Assembly (NCBI RefSeq): GCF_002210345.1
Contig: NZ_MWQI01000001.1
Span: 992,001-1,056,000, forward strand
DNA length: 64,000 nucleotides
Direction of reading: 5' to 3'
From: Fibrobacter sp. UWB4
Lineage (GTDB): Bacteria > Fibrobacterota > Fibrobacteria > Fibrobacterales > Fibrobacteraceae
Shown here: one piece after another, positions 17,933 to 26,559 of the stretch
How the letters are laid out: each line of letters starts with the position of its first letter
Numbering within the stretch: position 1 is the stretch's first letter
The notes under the pieces: generated by a model
Seen by the model: the letters and a program-made list of their open reading frames with translations, nothing else
Databases searched by the model: none
Told to the model about the DNA's origin: nothing
Position numbers and translations under genes: made by a program

Positions 17933-19729
17933 ATGAAGAAGTTTGTTCCGCTGGTAGCCTTGTTCGCGCTTGGCGTTCAGGCGCAAGAAGTCGTCGAAAT
18001 AGCCCCGTTCTGGGCGGCACTTGATGACCTTGAACCAGCAGGCATAAACGACCTTTATAACGATCTGAATCTTCCCGACACCATGAAAAAATATGGCCCG
18101 TTCCCAGTCAAATGGGAAAGTTCCGATACACTTTTCTTGGGCCACGACGGCCGCATCAACGGACGATTTGTAGGCGAAAACCATGAAGTAACGCTCACGG
18201 CAACGCTGTACGACAACGAAAGTACTACAAAACGCGCTGAAAAGCGGTCCTTCAAGGTTTCCATTCACGGCTTTGAACCTTACTCCAACTACCTCTTTGC
18301 GTATTTCCCGGCAAACGACAACGAAAATATCTATTACGCCCTGAGTAATGACGGCTACAACTTTACCCCCATGAACAACGGGAAACGAGTCGTTGCTGCA
18401 GATACGGTCAGTATCAAGAAAGGGCTCCGCGACCCGCACGTCCTGCGCGCACCTGACGGCTGGTTCTACATGGTGAATACCGACATGAAGAGCGCTGAAG
18501 GCTGGGCTAGTAATCGCGGCATGGTGCTGATGAAGTCCCGCGACCTCATCAACTGGAAGCACAGCACGGTGCATTTCCCGGACAAGTACAAGGGCAAGAA
18601 CTTTGCCAACGTGACCCGCGTGTGGGCCCCGGAAACCATCTGGGACGCCAATTACGTGAACAAGGACGGGAGCAAAGGTAGGCCGCTCGTTTATTATTCG
18701 CTGTTGACCGACGACGGCACCATCCCCTACGACAAGGTGTATTTTAATTACGCCAATGAAGACTTTACCGACCTCGAAGGCGACCCGACCCATTTCTTTG
18801 ACCGTGGCAAATCGACCATTGACATGGACATCGTCTACAATCCTGTAGATAAGCTTTATCATGCATTTTACAAAAACGAGGGCGATGGCGGCATCTGCAA
18901 GGTGCAAGCGCAGACTTTAACCTCGGAAAACGGCACTAAAGCCCCGACCTGGTACAAGCGTAGCGGCGCGTTGCAACAGACGACCGAAGCCGTCGAAGGT
19001 GCCGGCGTGTTCAAGCTCATCAACCAGAATTCCTGGGTGCTCATGTACGACTGCTACATGAACGGACATTACCAGTTCACAAGCAGCTCCGACCTCGAGA
19101 ATTTCAAGTTCGTGCAAGACACCAAGACGAGCGGCGCTTTCACGCCCCGCCACGGCACGATTCTCCCGATTACCGCTCAAGAAACGGCGGCGCTCATGAA
19201 GGTCTTCCCCACGCCAGATTTCGAACCGAAGGTGATTGAAATTCCGGATTCCATCGGCGTCTGCGACGGCAAGAAAGTCGTAGGTCCGTGCAGCCCGACA
19301 AAGATTATCCCGTACGTGAAAGTTGGCGATGACGGCTGGAAAGAAACAACCGACTTGAAAGTCGCCAAGGGCGCTACAGTGCAGCTTGGCCCGCACCCGT
19401 GGGATGGCAAAATTTGGAGCTGGGAAGGTCCAGACGGCTTCAAGTCCTCAGCTCGTGAAAACACTCTCAAGAATCTGGACGGCTCCAAGAGCGGCTATTA
19501 CACTGTGACATACACAAACGAAACTGGCTGCAAGAGCGTCAAGAAAATCAGGATTGTCGTAGATGACCCGGACAAGCCGTATGTAGAACAACCTCCGGTA
19601 AGCATTGGTAACCGCGGAATGCGCGAAAACCGCAAGGATTCACGCTTAAACCACAACCCCGTCTATTTCGACTTGCTCGGCAACAGGCTCAAAAGCAAAC
19701 CGAAGAACGGAATGTTTGTAGTAAGGTAG
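17933..19729 (+). CDS. GH43-like secreted glycosidase with C-terminal sorting tag
   Basis: A 598-residue protein with signal peptide (VPLVALFALGVQAQ). After an Ig-like N-terminal part, a five-bladed-propeller glycosidase pattern runs from about 115 to 420: GLRDPHVLRAPDG (Asp about 167, base-type position), VWAPETIWD, IDMDIVYNP and VEGAGVFK (Glu about 354, where GH43 carries its acid). An Ig-like domain (about 465-560, IWSWEGPDGFKSS) follows. The end YFDLLGNRLKSKPKNGMFVV is like the FDLLGR tail of other exported proteins here. GH43 enzymes act on arabinan, xylan or galactan side chains; exact substrate unknown. AAGGAG precedes the ATG. Confidence 0.8.
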   Translation: MKKFVPLVALFALGVQAQEVVEIAPFWAALDDLEPAGINDLYNDLNLPDTMKKYGPFPVKWESSDTLFLGHDGRINGRFVGENHEVTLTATLYDNESTTKRAEKRSFKVSIHGFEPYSNYLFAYFPANDNENIYYALSNDGYNFTPMNNGKRVVAADTVSIKKGLRDPHVLRAPDGWFYMVNTDMKSAEGWASNRGMVLMKSRDLINWKHSTVHFPDKYKGKNFANVTRVWAPETIWDANYVNKDGSKGRPLVYYSLLTDDGTIPYDKVYFNYANEDFTDLEGDPTHFFDRGKSTIDMDIVYNPVDKLYHAFYKNEGDGGICKVQAQTLTSENGTKAPTWYKRSGALQQTTEAVEGAGVFKLINQNSWVLMYDCYMNGHYQFTSSSDLENFKFVQDTKTSGAFTPRHGTILPITAQETAALMKVFPTPDFEPKVIEIPDSIGVCDGKKVVGPCSPTKIIPYVKVGDDGWKETTDLKVAKGATVQLGPHPWDGKIWSWEGPDGFKSSARENTLKNLDGSKSGYYTVTYTNETGCKSVKKIRIVVDDPDKPYVEQPPVSIGNRGMRENRKDSRLNHNPVYFDLLGNRLKSKPKNGMFVVR

Positions 19730-19730
19730 T

Positions 19731-19808
19731 TGTTAGTCATTAGTTACTAGTCATTAGTTAAAGTATCGCGGCAGAGCCGCCTAACTGAAACCAATGACCA
19801 TTGACTAA
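19731..19808. repeat. TAGTTACTAGTCATTAG-type intergenic repeat
   Basis: Low-complexity units GTTAGTCATTAGTTACTAGT followed by a hairpin GCGGC-AGA-GCCGC and CCAATGACCATTGACTAA. Same type as 20402-20521 and 54095-54239. Confidence 0.65.
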
Positions 19809-20401
19809 ATGCTGATGACCTTTCTATTAAGCTTTACAAAAGCGTTGACCGGATCGGCGTAATTCCAGACGCCACCGAGCGAAGCGACTCCGGCAGGCGA
19901 TAGCTTCTTGAAATCGTCAATCGTATCCGTATCGACGCCTCCCCATAAAATGAGGGAGGCTTTTGCGTTTATGCTTAAAGAAGATCCAAGCGTTTCAACA
20001 GGTTCAATCGCCGAAAGCGGCCGCATAATCGGGCCGACGAGAGCGCCCGCCACCCATTCCGGGAGCTTTTCGGCTTCTTCCGCATTTTTGCAAAGAGCAA
20101 CGCAGTTGATGCGTTTCCAGCTTTCAGGGACCTCGCCCATGAAACTTTGCGCATCGCAGACGCAACCGCGAACATCAAGCTCTTCGGCCATGTCTGGCGT
20201 TCCACGCACCCAGATGCGGTCGCGCAATTCAATCGGGAGGCCAAGTAGCCAGCGGTCGTAATCGTTGAACGTTGCGCGAGCATTGCCTCCTCGCCCGCGC
20301 TTGTCCAAAATCAAACGGGTTAAACCACGGCGAAACATTTCTTCGATATCGTCATGTTCTGCAGCAAAATCATCAGGACAAGTAAAAAGCCAAAGTCGCA
20401 T
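19805..20401 (-). CDS. Thiamine phosphate synthase/TenI-like protein
   Basis: A 198-residue protein with a TIM-barrel ThiE/TenI pattern: GLTRLILDKRG (first strand and substrate loop), RIWVRGTPDMAEELDVRGC, a GALVGPIMRPLS segment at the place of the family's G-P-I-F, and the phosphate loop ILWGGVDTDTIDDFKKL with GVASLGGVWNYADP. The last part resembles the Bacteroidetes-type ThiE ending (A-V-L-G-x-x-W). It may couple the thiazole and pyrimidine moieties or act as a TenI-type aromatase. No other thiamine genes are near, so the reaction is uncertain. Confidence 0.6.
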   Translation of the reverse strand: MRLWLFTCPDDFAAEHDDIEEMFRRGLTRLILDKRGRGGNARATFNDYDRWLLGLPIELRDRIWVRGTPDMAEELDVRGCVCDAQSFMGEVPESWKRINCVALCKNAEEAEKLPEWVAGALVGPIMRPLSAIEPVETLGSSLSINAKASLILWGGVDTDTIDDFKKLSPAGVASLGGVWNYADPVNAFVKLNRKVISI

Positions 20402-20521
20402 AATACAGTTACTAGTTAATTGTTAGTAGTTACTAGAGATGCATTGCAGTATTTTACAAGTTAGTAATTATTAGTAAATAAGACTTAGTTATCAGAGATT
20501 TTCTAGTAACTAGTAACTTCA
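20402..20521. repeat. TAGTTACTAGT-type intergenic repeat
   Basis: Repeated ACTAGTTAATTGTTAGTAG and TAGTAACTAGTAACTTC units in about 120 bases between the ThiE-like and FISUMP genes. No coding potential. Confidence 0.65.
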
Positions 20522-20538
20522 AACTCTTAACTGGCATA

Positions 20539-21021
20539 TTAACGAGATTTCACACATCTGACGGAGAGGGCAAATTCTTCGTAAGCTTCATCGTACGATA
20601 CGCTGGAACGGCCTTTTTCGAGCATCACGGTGCGGGCGTAATTTGCACGGACCTCATCGGTTGTCCAAAAGTAGGCAAATTCGTCAAAATAACTAGAATA
20701 CCCCATAAAATAATAGCCACCTTGAATATCCGTAATAAAACCACGCGAAATCAAGGAGTCCGCAGCATGCTCAAAACCGCCCACAGCATAAATCAAGCTA
20801 TCAAAATCATCTCGTTCCCATACAACCCGATAATTCAGATTTTCCGCCATCCAAACTCGGCCACCAATTTCAACGGTCTTGTAGGTCTGCAAGTCGCGAG
20901 CGTCAACGAGAATATTCGAGCGAGAAGTATCGCCTGCCTCAGCACCCGCCAAAGAATCCGAACACGCGCATAGCGCGATTGCTAAAAAGACTGAAACGAA
21001 TGCCCCTAAAAAATCTCTCAT
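20539..21021 (-). CDS. Short FISUMP-domain lipoprotein
   Basis: A 160-residue protein with signal FLGAFVSVFLAIALCAC (lipobox LCAC, Cys about 20). Residues about 40-75 carry the Fibrobacter major paralogous domain opening: LVDARDLQTYKTVEIGGRVW then MAENLNY. The usual middle signature CPEGWHLPS is absent. Only the end survives (FAYFWTTDEV, LSVRCVKSR), so this is a shortened or degenerate FISUMP domain. The long N-terminal module of its relatives at 32.3-35.5 kb is also missing. Surface-exposed function unknown. Confidence 0.78.
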   Translation of the reverse strand: MRDFLGAFVSVFLAIALCACSDSLAGAEAGDTSRSNILVDARDLQTYKTVEIGGRVWMAENLNYRVVWERDDFDSLIYAVGGFEHAADSLISRGFITDIQGGYYFMGYSSYFDEFAYFWTTDEVRANYARTVMLEKGRSSVSYDEAYEEFALSVRCVKSR

Positions 21022-21088
21022 ACTAATAAAAAAGATAACTAATTACATTAAACTAATACACTAATCCAAAAATCTCGTAACAAGAAAT

Positions 21089-21186
21089 AGCGTCGGCCAC
21101 AATCTTAAAAGGCGAATGCCGCGACCATACTTGTATGGTCTTGGTTGAGCCATAAGGTTGGCGCTTGCGCCAGGATGGGTTTAAGT
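21089..21186 (+). repeat. Structured intergenic element, copy A
   Basis: A 98-base unit almost identical to 48485-48582. Pieces in order: GCGTCGGCCA, outer arm CAATCTTA, AAAGGCGAA, GCCG arm, hairpin GACCATA-CTTG-TATGGTC, TGGT arm, TGAGCC, outer arm TAAGGTTG, hairpin GCGC-TT-GCGC, GGATGGGTTTAAG. Compared with copy B the closing pair next to the tandem G-A/A-G has changed from G-C to A-T on both sides. It lies upstream of a TATATT box and the C39-like gene. Confidence 0.8.
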
Positions 21187-21272
21187 ACACCTGCCCTACA
21201 AAATTTTTCTATATTTACGCGCGGATTGACGATTTGATGAACAAACCGCCACGGTTAATAACGAGGCACTCG

Positions 21273-21968
21273 ATGGATTTGAAAATACTCCCTCAGCCAG
21301 ACGATGTTACGTGCGGACCGACTAGCCTACACGCTGTTTACTCCTATCTTGGCTATAACATTCCCCTTAAAAAGCTCATTTCCGAAATTGAATTTCTGGA
21401 AGAAGGCGGTACGCTAGGCGTTTTCCTTGGCATCGACGCCCTCAAGCGCGGATTCAAGGCGACCATTTATTCTTACAATTTAAAGATTTTTGATCCGACA
21501 TGGAGCAAGCTCAAGATGCCCGAACTGCGCGAAAAGCTGGTTCAGCTCCACAAGGCAAAACACGCCCCCAAGCTCAAAAAAGCTATTGACGCCTACATCC
21601 GATTCATCGACCTTGGTGGAACAGTCGCAACCGCAGACCTCCGCGCAAGCATGTTCGAAAGCTATTTCAAACGAGGCATTCCGGTGCTTTGCGGCCTCAG
21701 CGCCACCTATCTTTATCGTTCCCCTCGCGAATACACAAACGAAAAAGACCTGTCCGTCTTTGACGACATCCACGGCGAGCCGATGGGGCATTTCGTAGTG
21801 CTTTACGGACTCGATGAAAAGAAGCAGTTCTTGGTAGCAGACCCGGATTGTACGAACCCGATGGCAAGCGGACCTTATTATAAAGTCGACAAGTTCCGCC
21901 TGATCCACAGCATTTTGCTGGGGGTCATGACGTACGATGGAAACATTCTTGTTGTGGAGAAAAAGTAA
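21273..21968 (+). CDS. C39-like cysteine peptidase
   Basis: The start is set at ATG 21273 (MDLKILPQPDDVTCGPTS), 6 bases after CGAGG. Earlier in-frame starts at 21165 (inside the repeat) and 21237 lack a ribosome site. The protein is 231 residues. The papain-like C39 pattern is clear: Cys in DDVTCGPTSLHAVYSYLGY, His in GEPMGHFVVLYG, Asp in FLVADPD. There is no signal peptide or ABC transporter part, so it is a free cytoplasmic peptidase or transferase. It overlaps the next gene by one base (TAATG), so the two probably act together. Confidence 0.75.
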   Translation: MDLKILPQPDDVTCGPTSLHAVYSYLGYNIPLKKLISEIEFLEEGGTLGVFLGIDALKRGFKATIYSYNLKIFDPTWSKLKMPELREKLVQLHKAKHAPKLKKAIDAYIRFIDLGGTVATADLRASMFESYFKRGIPVLCGLSATYLYRSPREYTNEKDLSVFDDIHGEPMGHFVVLYGLDEKKQFLVADPDCTNPMASGPYYKVDKFRLIHSILLGVMTYDGNILVVEKK

Positions 21969-22660
21969 TGAAAGCTCCGGCACTGATGATTACCTGCGAA
22001 CATGCGAGCAACGCTGTGCCGGATTTTGTCCTGCGCGCTCTCCGCGATTCAAAGATTCCCGATGACGTTCTCGCCTCCCACCGCGCTTATGACATTGGCG
22101 CGTACAAAGTATTTTCAAATCTTGTAAAACGTTTAAAGCCGGACTTCCATTGCTCTAGCCGATTCTCGAGACTGGCTGTCGATATGAACCGCAGTGCGAC
22201 CAACAAGACATTCTTTTCTGAATTTACTGTTGGACTACCAAACACAGTGAAATCGCGCATGCTAAGCCTTTGGCAAAAATATCGCGATAAAATTGAAAGC
22301 TTTGTTGCAGGCGTAATACCACCGAACGTGCGCAAAAACGAGAAAAAAGCACCTAAGGACGCGCCTGAAGTTCCGCTCAAGGTCATCCACCTCGGGATTC
22401 ACAGCTTTACGCCTATATTAAATGGTGTCGAGCGCGATGCCGATGTCGGGATTCTCTATGACCCGAGCCGCCCTGCCGAAGTGAAAATTGCACAAACGCT
22501 CATCCAGAACATCCACGAACGCGCCCCGTGGCTTAAAATCCGCAAGAATTACCCCTACCTCGGCAAGTCCGACGGCCTCACCACCACGCTTCGTCAAAAA
22601 TTCGGCCCAAGTTACGCCGGACTCGAAATAGAGATTAACCAAAAGCTGCTTAATTTTTAA
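21968..22660 (+). CDS. N-formylglutamate amidohydrolase-like protein
   Basis: A 230-residue protein whose ATG shares a base with the stop codon of the C39-like gene. Family marks: ITCEHASNAVPDF at the N-terminus, HRAYDIGAYKV, SRFSRLAVDMNRSA (Arg/Asn pair), HLGIHSFTP and the late GLEIEINQKLL. FGase-family proteins are zinc amidohydrolases related to N-formylglutamate deformylases; many act on other small peptides or acyl amino acids. There are no histidine-degradation genes nearby, so a classical Hut role is doubtful. The tight coupling to a C39-like peptidase suggests a peptide substrate made or cut by that partner. Confidence 0.75.
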   Translation: MKAPALMITCEHASNAVPDFVLRALRDSKIPDDVLASHRAYDIGAYKVFSNLVKRLKPDFHCSSRFSRLAVDMNRSATNKTFFSEFTVGLPNTVKSRMLSLWQKYRDKIESFVAGVIPPNVRKNEKKAPKDAPEVPLKVIHLGIHSFTPILNGVERDADVGILYDPSRPAEVKIAQTLIQNIHERAPWLKIRKNYPYLGKSDGLTTTLRQKFGPSYAGLEIEINQKLLNF

Positions 22661-22732
22661 ACTTTTTTCAAAAATTGGTTGTCCGTTTTGGGTAATCTTA
22701 TTTAATTTTAAGCTTGGATTTTTGCCCTTCTT

Positions 22733-22747
22733 GCGTGTGCCACACGC
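22733..22747. promoter_or_regulatory. Perfect palindrome upstream of the PFOR gene
   Basis: GCGTGTG-C-CACACGC, 56 bases before the ATG of the oxidoreductase. The loop is too short for a 7-bp RNA hairpin, so an operator-type DNA site is possible. TATTTAA just upstream (about 22699) could be a -10 region. Confidence 0.35.
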
Positions 22748-22802
22748 CGAAGGTGTATATGATCAGATTTTTTTGAAAAAACCTAAAAAATGGAGATAGT
22801 CC

Positions 22803-25800
22803 ATGGCAAAAAAGATGATTGCGGTTGATGGTAACGAAGCAACCGCTAACGTCGCCCACAAGTTGAGCGAAGTTATTGCAATTTACCCCATTACCCCGTC
22901 CAGCCCGATGGCCGAACATTCCGACAACTGGAGTGCTAAGGGCCAGAAGAACATCTGGGGCCAGGTTCCTCGCGTATTTGAAATGCAGTCCGAAGGTGGT
23001 GCCGCTGGTACCGTCCACGGTGCTTTGCAGACTGGTGCCTTGACCACGACGTTCACGGCTTCCCAGGGTCTCCTCTTGATGATCCCGAACATGTACAAGA
23101 TTGCTGGCGAACTGACCCCCGCAGTCTTCCACGTTACTGCACGTGCTCTTGCCATGCAGGGCCTTTCCATTTTCGGTGACCACTCCGACGTTATGGCTTG
23201 CCGCCAGACCGGTTTTGCAATGCTCGCCTCCTCTTGCGTTCAGGAATGCCAGGACCTCGCTCTCGTGGCCCACGCTTCCACGCTCGAAAGCCGCGTTCCG
23301 TTTATGCACTTCTTTGACGGCTTCCGCACTTCTCACGAAGTCATGAAGATCGAAGCTCTCGAAGAAAACGTCATCCGTGACGTCATCGACGACAAGTACG
23401 TCAAGGCTTGCCGTGCACGCGCTATGACTCCGGACCGTCCGACCATGCGCGGTACTGCCCAGAACCCGGACGTTTACTTCCAGGGTCGTGAAACCGTGAA
23501 CCCGTTCTATGCAAAGGTTCCGGAAATTGTCCAGAAGTACATGGACAAGGTTGCAAGCTACACTGGCCGTCAGTACCACATTGTGGACTACGTCGGTGCT
23601 GCCGATGCAGAACGCGTCATCATTTCCATGGGTTCTTCTACTTGCACCATCGGTGATACCGTCAAGTACTTGAACGGGAAGGGCGAAAAGGTCGGTCTCG
23701 TCAACATCCGCCTCTACCGTCCGTTCCCGATGGAAGCTGTCGTTGCCGCTCTCCCGAAGACTGTCAAGAAGATTGCAGTCCTCGACCGCGTGAAGGAACC
23801 GGGTTCCGCAGGCGAACCGCTCTTCCAGGACGCCCTCACTGCTATTTCCGAAGCTGTGATGGCCGGCAAGATGGCTATGCCGAAGATGATCGGCGGCCGC
23901 TACGGTCTTTCTTCCAAGGAATTCACGCCGGCTATGGTCAAGGCCATCTTCGACGAACTTTCCAAGGCTGAACCGAAGTCCCGCTTCACCGTCGGTATCA
24001 ACGACGACGTTTGCAACACCTCCCTCACGATCGACCCGAACTTCAAGCTCGAAAGCGATTTCTTCCAGGCTATGTTCTTCGGTCTCGGCTCTGACGGTAC
24101 CGTCGGTGCAAACAAGAACTCCATCAAGATTATCGGTAACGAAACCGACAACTACGCTCAGGGTTACTTCGTCTACGACTCCAAGAAGTCCGGCTCCATG
24201 ACGACCTCTCACCTCCGCTTTGGTAAGAGCATCATTGACGCCCCGTACCTCATTGGCGAAAACGAAGCTGACTTTGTCGCTTGCCACCATACTCCGCACC
24301 TCGAATCTGTCGACATGCTCAAGTATGCCAAGGACGGCGCAACGTTCCTCGTGAACACTCCGCACTCCGCTGACACCGTTTGGGATACCTTCCCGCGTCC
24401 GGTTCAGGAAGCCATCATCAAGAAGCACCTCAAGGTGTTCGTCATCGACGCTTACGCCGTCGCTGCAAAGACCGGCATGGGCCGTCGCATCAACACTGTG
24501 ATGCAGACCTGCTTCTTCTCCAAGCTCGGTAACGTTCTCGATGCAGAAACCGCTATCAAGTACATCAAGAAGTACGCCGAAAAGACCTACGCCAAGAAGG
24601 GTATGGAAGTCGTCCAGAAGAACTGGGACGCTATCGATGCTTCTCTTGCCAACCTCTTCGAAGTCAAGGTTCCGTCTGCTGTCACCAGCACGAAGGAATT
24701 CCGCGCTCCGATCCACGGCGACGCTCCGAAGTTCGTGAACGAAGTCACTGCCGAAATCATCAAGGGCAACGGCGAACAGCTCCCAGTCTCCAAGATGCCT
24801 GTCGACGGTGTGTTCCCGACCGGTACCACCAAGTACGAAAAGCGCGACCTCGCCCTCAACATCCCGTCCTGGAATCCGGACGCTTGCGTACAGTGCGGCA
24901 AGTGCGCTATGGTCTGCCCGCACGCAGCTATCCGTATGAAGGTTGTCGACGAATCCGCTGTTGCTAACGCTCCGGCTGGCTTCAAGTTCACGGCAGCCAA
25001 GGGCTTCAAGCTCGAAGGTTCTGCAAAGCCGGTGTTCGCAATCTCTGTTTCCAGCTACGACTGTACGGGTTGCGGCGTTTGTACTCAGGCTTGCATTGGC
25101 AAGGACAAGACCGACGCTACCAAGAAGGCTATCAACATGGTTCCGCAGGAACCGATCAAGGAACAGGAAGGCAAGTGCTTCGACTTCTTCGTTGACCTCC
25201 CGGAATTTGACCGCACCAAGGTTAACAAGAACCTCGTCAAGCAGGCCATGCTCCTCGAACCGTTGTTCGAATTCTCCGGCTCTTGCGCAGGCTGCGGCGA
25301 AACGGCTTACGTACGTCTCGTTTCTCAACTCTTCGGTGACCGCATGGTCGTCGCAAACGCAACGGGTTGCTCTTCCATTTACGGTGGTAACCTCCCGACT
25401 ACACCGTGGGCCAAGAACAAAGAAGGCCGCGGTCCGGCTTGGGCAAACAGCTTGTTCGAAGACAACGCTGAATTCGGTCTCGGCATGCGCCTCGCTATCA
25501 CGAAGCATGCCAAGCAGGCTTTGAGCCTCCTCGACGAAGTTGCAGACAAGCTCCCGGCTGATCTCGTTGAAGCCCTCAAGACCCAGACGCAGAACGACGA
25601 AGCTGGCATTCAGGCCCAGCGCGCTAACGTCGCCAAGCTCAAGGAAGCTCTTAAGGATGCAAGCGACGACAAGGCTGTAAGCCTCCGCGATGAATTCGCT
25701 GACTACCTCGTCAAGAAGTCCGTGTGGATCATGGGCGGTGACGGTTGGGCATACGATATCGGTTACGGTGGTCTTGACCACGTGATGGCCACGGGTGAAA

Positions 25801-26366
25801 ACGTGAACATCCTCGTTCTCGATACCGAAGTGTACTCCAACACGGGTGGACAGGCTTCCAAGTCCACGAACCGTGGCGCCGTCGCCCTCTTCGCTGCCGC
25901 TGGTAAGCGCGCTGGCAAGAAGGACCTCGGCCTTATCGCCATGAGCTACAAGAACGTTTACGTCGGCCGTATCGCCATCGGCGCAAACGATGCTCAGGCC
26001 CTCAAGGTGCTCCAGGAAGCAGAAGCTCACAATGGTCCGTCCTTGATCATTGCTTACTGCCCGTGCATCAACCACGGTTTCGACCTCAACAACCAGCTTC
26101 AACACCAGAAGATGGCTGTCGATTCCGGTTACTGGACGCTCCTCCGCTACAACCCGGCCCTCGCTGCCGAAGGAAAGGCTCCGCTTATCCTCGACTCCAA
26201 GAAGCCGACTATTCCGGTTGCAGAATACATCTACACTGAAAACCGCTTCAAGGCCCTCACCCGCACCAATCCGGAAGTCGCTAAGGCACTCGCCGACGAC
26301 CTCCAGAAGGAAGTGGATGCACGCTTCGCTTACTACGAAGCCATGAGCCAGAACACGGCCGTGTAA
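22803..26366 (+). CDS. nifJ: Pyruvate:ferredoxin (flavodoxin) oxidoreductase
   Basis: A 1,187-residue single-chain enzyme that converts pyruvate and CoA to acetyl-CoA, CO2 and reduced ferredoxin, the main pyruvate route of an anaerobe. Domains in order: domain I (EVIAIYPITPSSPMAEHSDN), domain II with YRPFPMEAVV, domain III, the 4Fe-4S pair CVQCGKCAMVCPH (about 694) and CTGCGVCTQAC (about 753), then the TPP domain with GSCAGCGETAYVR, NATGCSSIYGGN, GGDGWAYDIGYGG and TEVYSNTGGQASKS. Length matches full NifJ/Por. Strong codon bias suggests high expression. GGAG precedes ATG. Two hairpins follow. Confidence 0.97.
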   Translation: MAKKMIAVDGNEATANVAHKLSEVIAIYPITPSSPMAEHSDNWSAKGQKNIWGQVPRVFEMQSEGGAAGTVHGALQTGALTTTFTASQGLLLMIPNMYKIAGELTPAVFHVTARALAMQGLSIFGDHSDVMACRQTGFAMLASSCVQECQDLALVAHASTLESRVPFMHFFDGFRTSHEVMKIEALEENVIRDVIDDKYVKACRARAMTPDRPTMRGTAQNPDVYFQGRETVNPFYAKVPEIVQKYMDKVASYTGRQYHIVDYVGAADAERVIISMGSSTCTIGDTVKYLNGKGEKVGLVNIRLYRPFPMEAVVAALPKTVKKIAVLDRVKEPGSAGEPLFQDALTAISEAVMAGKMAMPKMIGGRYGLSSKEFTPAMVKAIFDELSKAEPKSRFTVGINDDVCNTSLTIDPNFKLESDFFQAMFFGLGSDGTVGANKNSIKIIGNETDNYAQGYFVYDSKKSGSMTTSHLRFGKSIIDAPYLIGENEADFVACHHTPHLESVDMLKYAKDGATFLVNTPHSADTVWDTFPRPVQEAIIKKHLKVFVIDAYAVAAKTGMGRRINTVMQTCFFSKLGNVLDAETAIKYIKKYAEKTYAKKGMEVVQKNWDAIDASLANLFEVKVPSAVTSTKEFRAPIHGDAPKFVNEVTAEIIKGNGEQLPVSKMPVDGVFPTGTTKYEKRDLALNIPSWNPDACVQCGKCAMVCPHAAIRMKVVDESAVANAPAGFKFTAAKGFKLEGSAKPVFAISVSSYDCTGCGVCTQACIGKDKTDATKKAINMVPQEPIKEQEGKCFDFFVDLPEFDRTKVNKNLVKQAMLLEPLFEFSGSCAGCGETAYVRLVSQLFGDRMVVANATGCSSIYGGNLPTTPWAKNKEGRGPAWANSLFEDNAEFGLGMRLAITKHAKQALSLLDEVADKLPADLVEALKTQTQNDEAGIQAQRANVAKLKEALKDASDDKAVSLRDEFADYLVKKSVWIMGGDGWAYDIGYGGLDHVMATGENVNILVLDTEVYSNTGGQASKSTNRGAVALFAAAGKRAGKKDLGLIAMSYKNVYVGRIAIGANDAQALKVLQEAEAHNGPSLIIAYCPCINHGFDLNNQLQHQKMAVDSGYWTLLRYNPALAAEGKAPLILDSKKPTIPVAEYIYTENRFKALTRTNPEVAKALADDLQKEVDARFAYYEAMSQNTAV

Positions 26367-26384
26367 TTGTAGACAAGTAATGTC

Positions 26385-26453
26385 ATGCCCGACATGATCG
26401 GGCATCTCCCTTTACGAAAAGGCTCTCGTTCGAAAGAACGGGGCCTTTTTTTT
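26385..26453 (+). terminator. Two terminator hairpins after PFOR
   Basis: First ATGCCCGA-CATGA-TCGGGCAT (26385-26405) followed by CTCCCTTT. Second a stem closing on CGTTC-GAAA-GAACG with outer AAAGG/CCTTT and eight T at 26446-26453. The second is the stronger intrinsic terminator. Confidence 0.8.
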
Positions 26454-26559
26454 AGAAGCGGGCATCCACTGCCAAGCGAAGGAGGCTACTCTTGCCGCTC
26501 GTTTTTTATACCGAAAAAATAGAGTTTCCATAACGCAAAACAATTATATATTATCGCTA

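Noticed and set aside
21165-21272. Upstream extension of the C39-like gene
   Set aside because: The first codons lie inside structured element copy A, and no ribosome site precedes them; CGAGG stands before the ATG at 21273.
22698-26405. A 1,235-codon open frame on the minus strand opposite the PFOR gene
   Set aside because: It is the antisense shadow of a strongly codon-biased gene; its translation is rich in Val/Glu/His without domains, and PFOR on the plus strand is certain.
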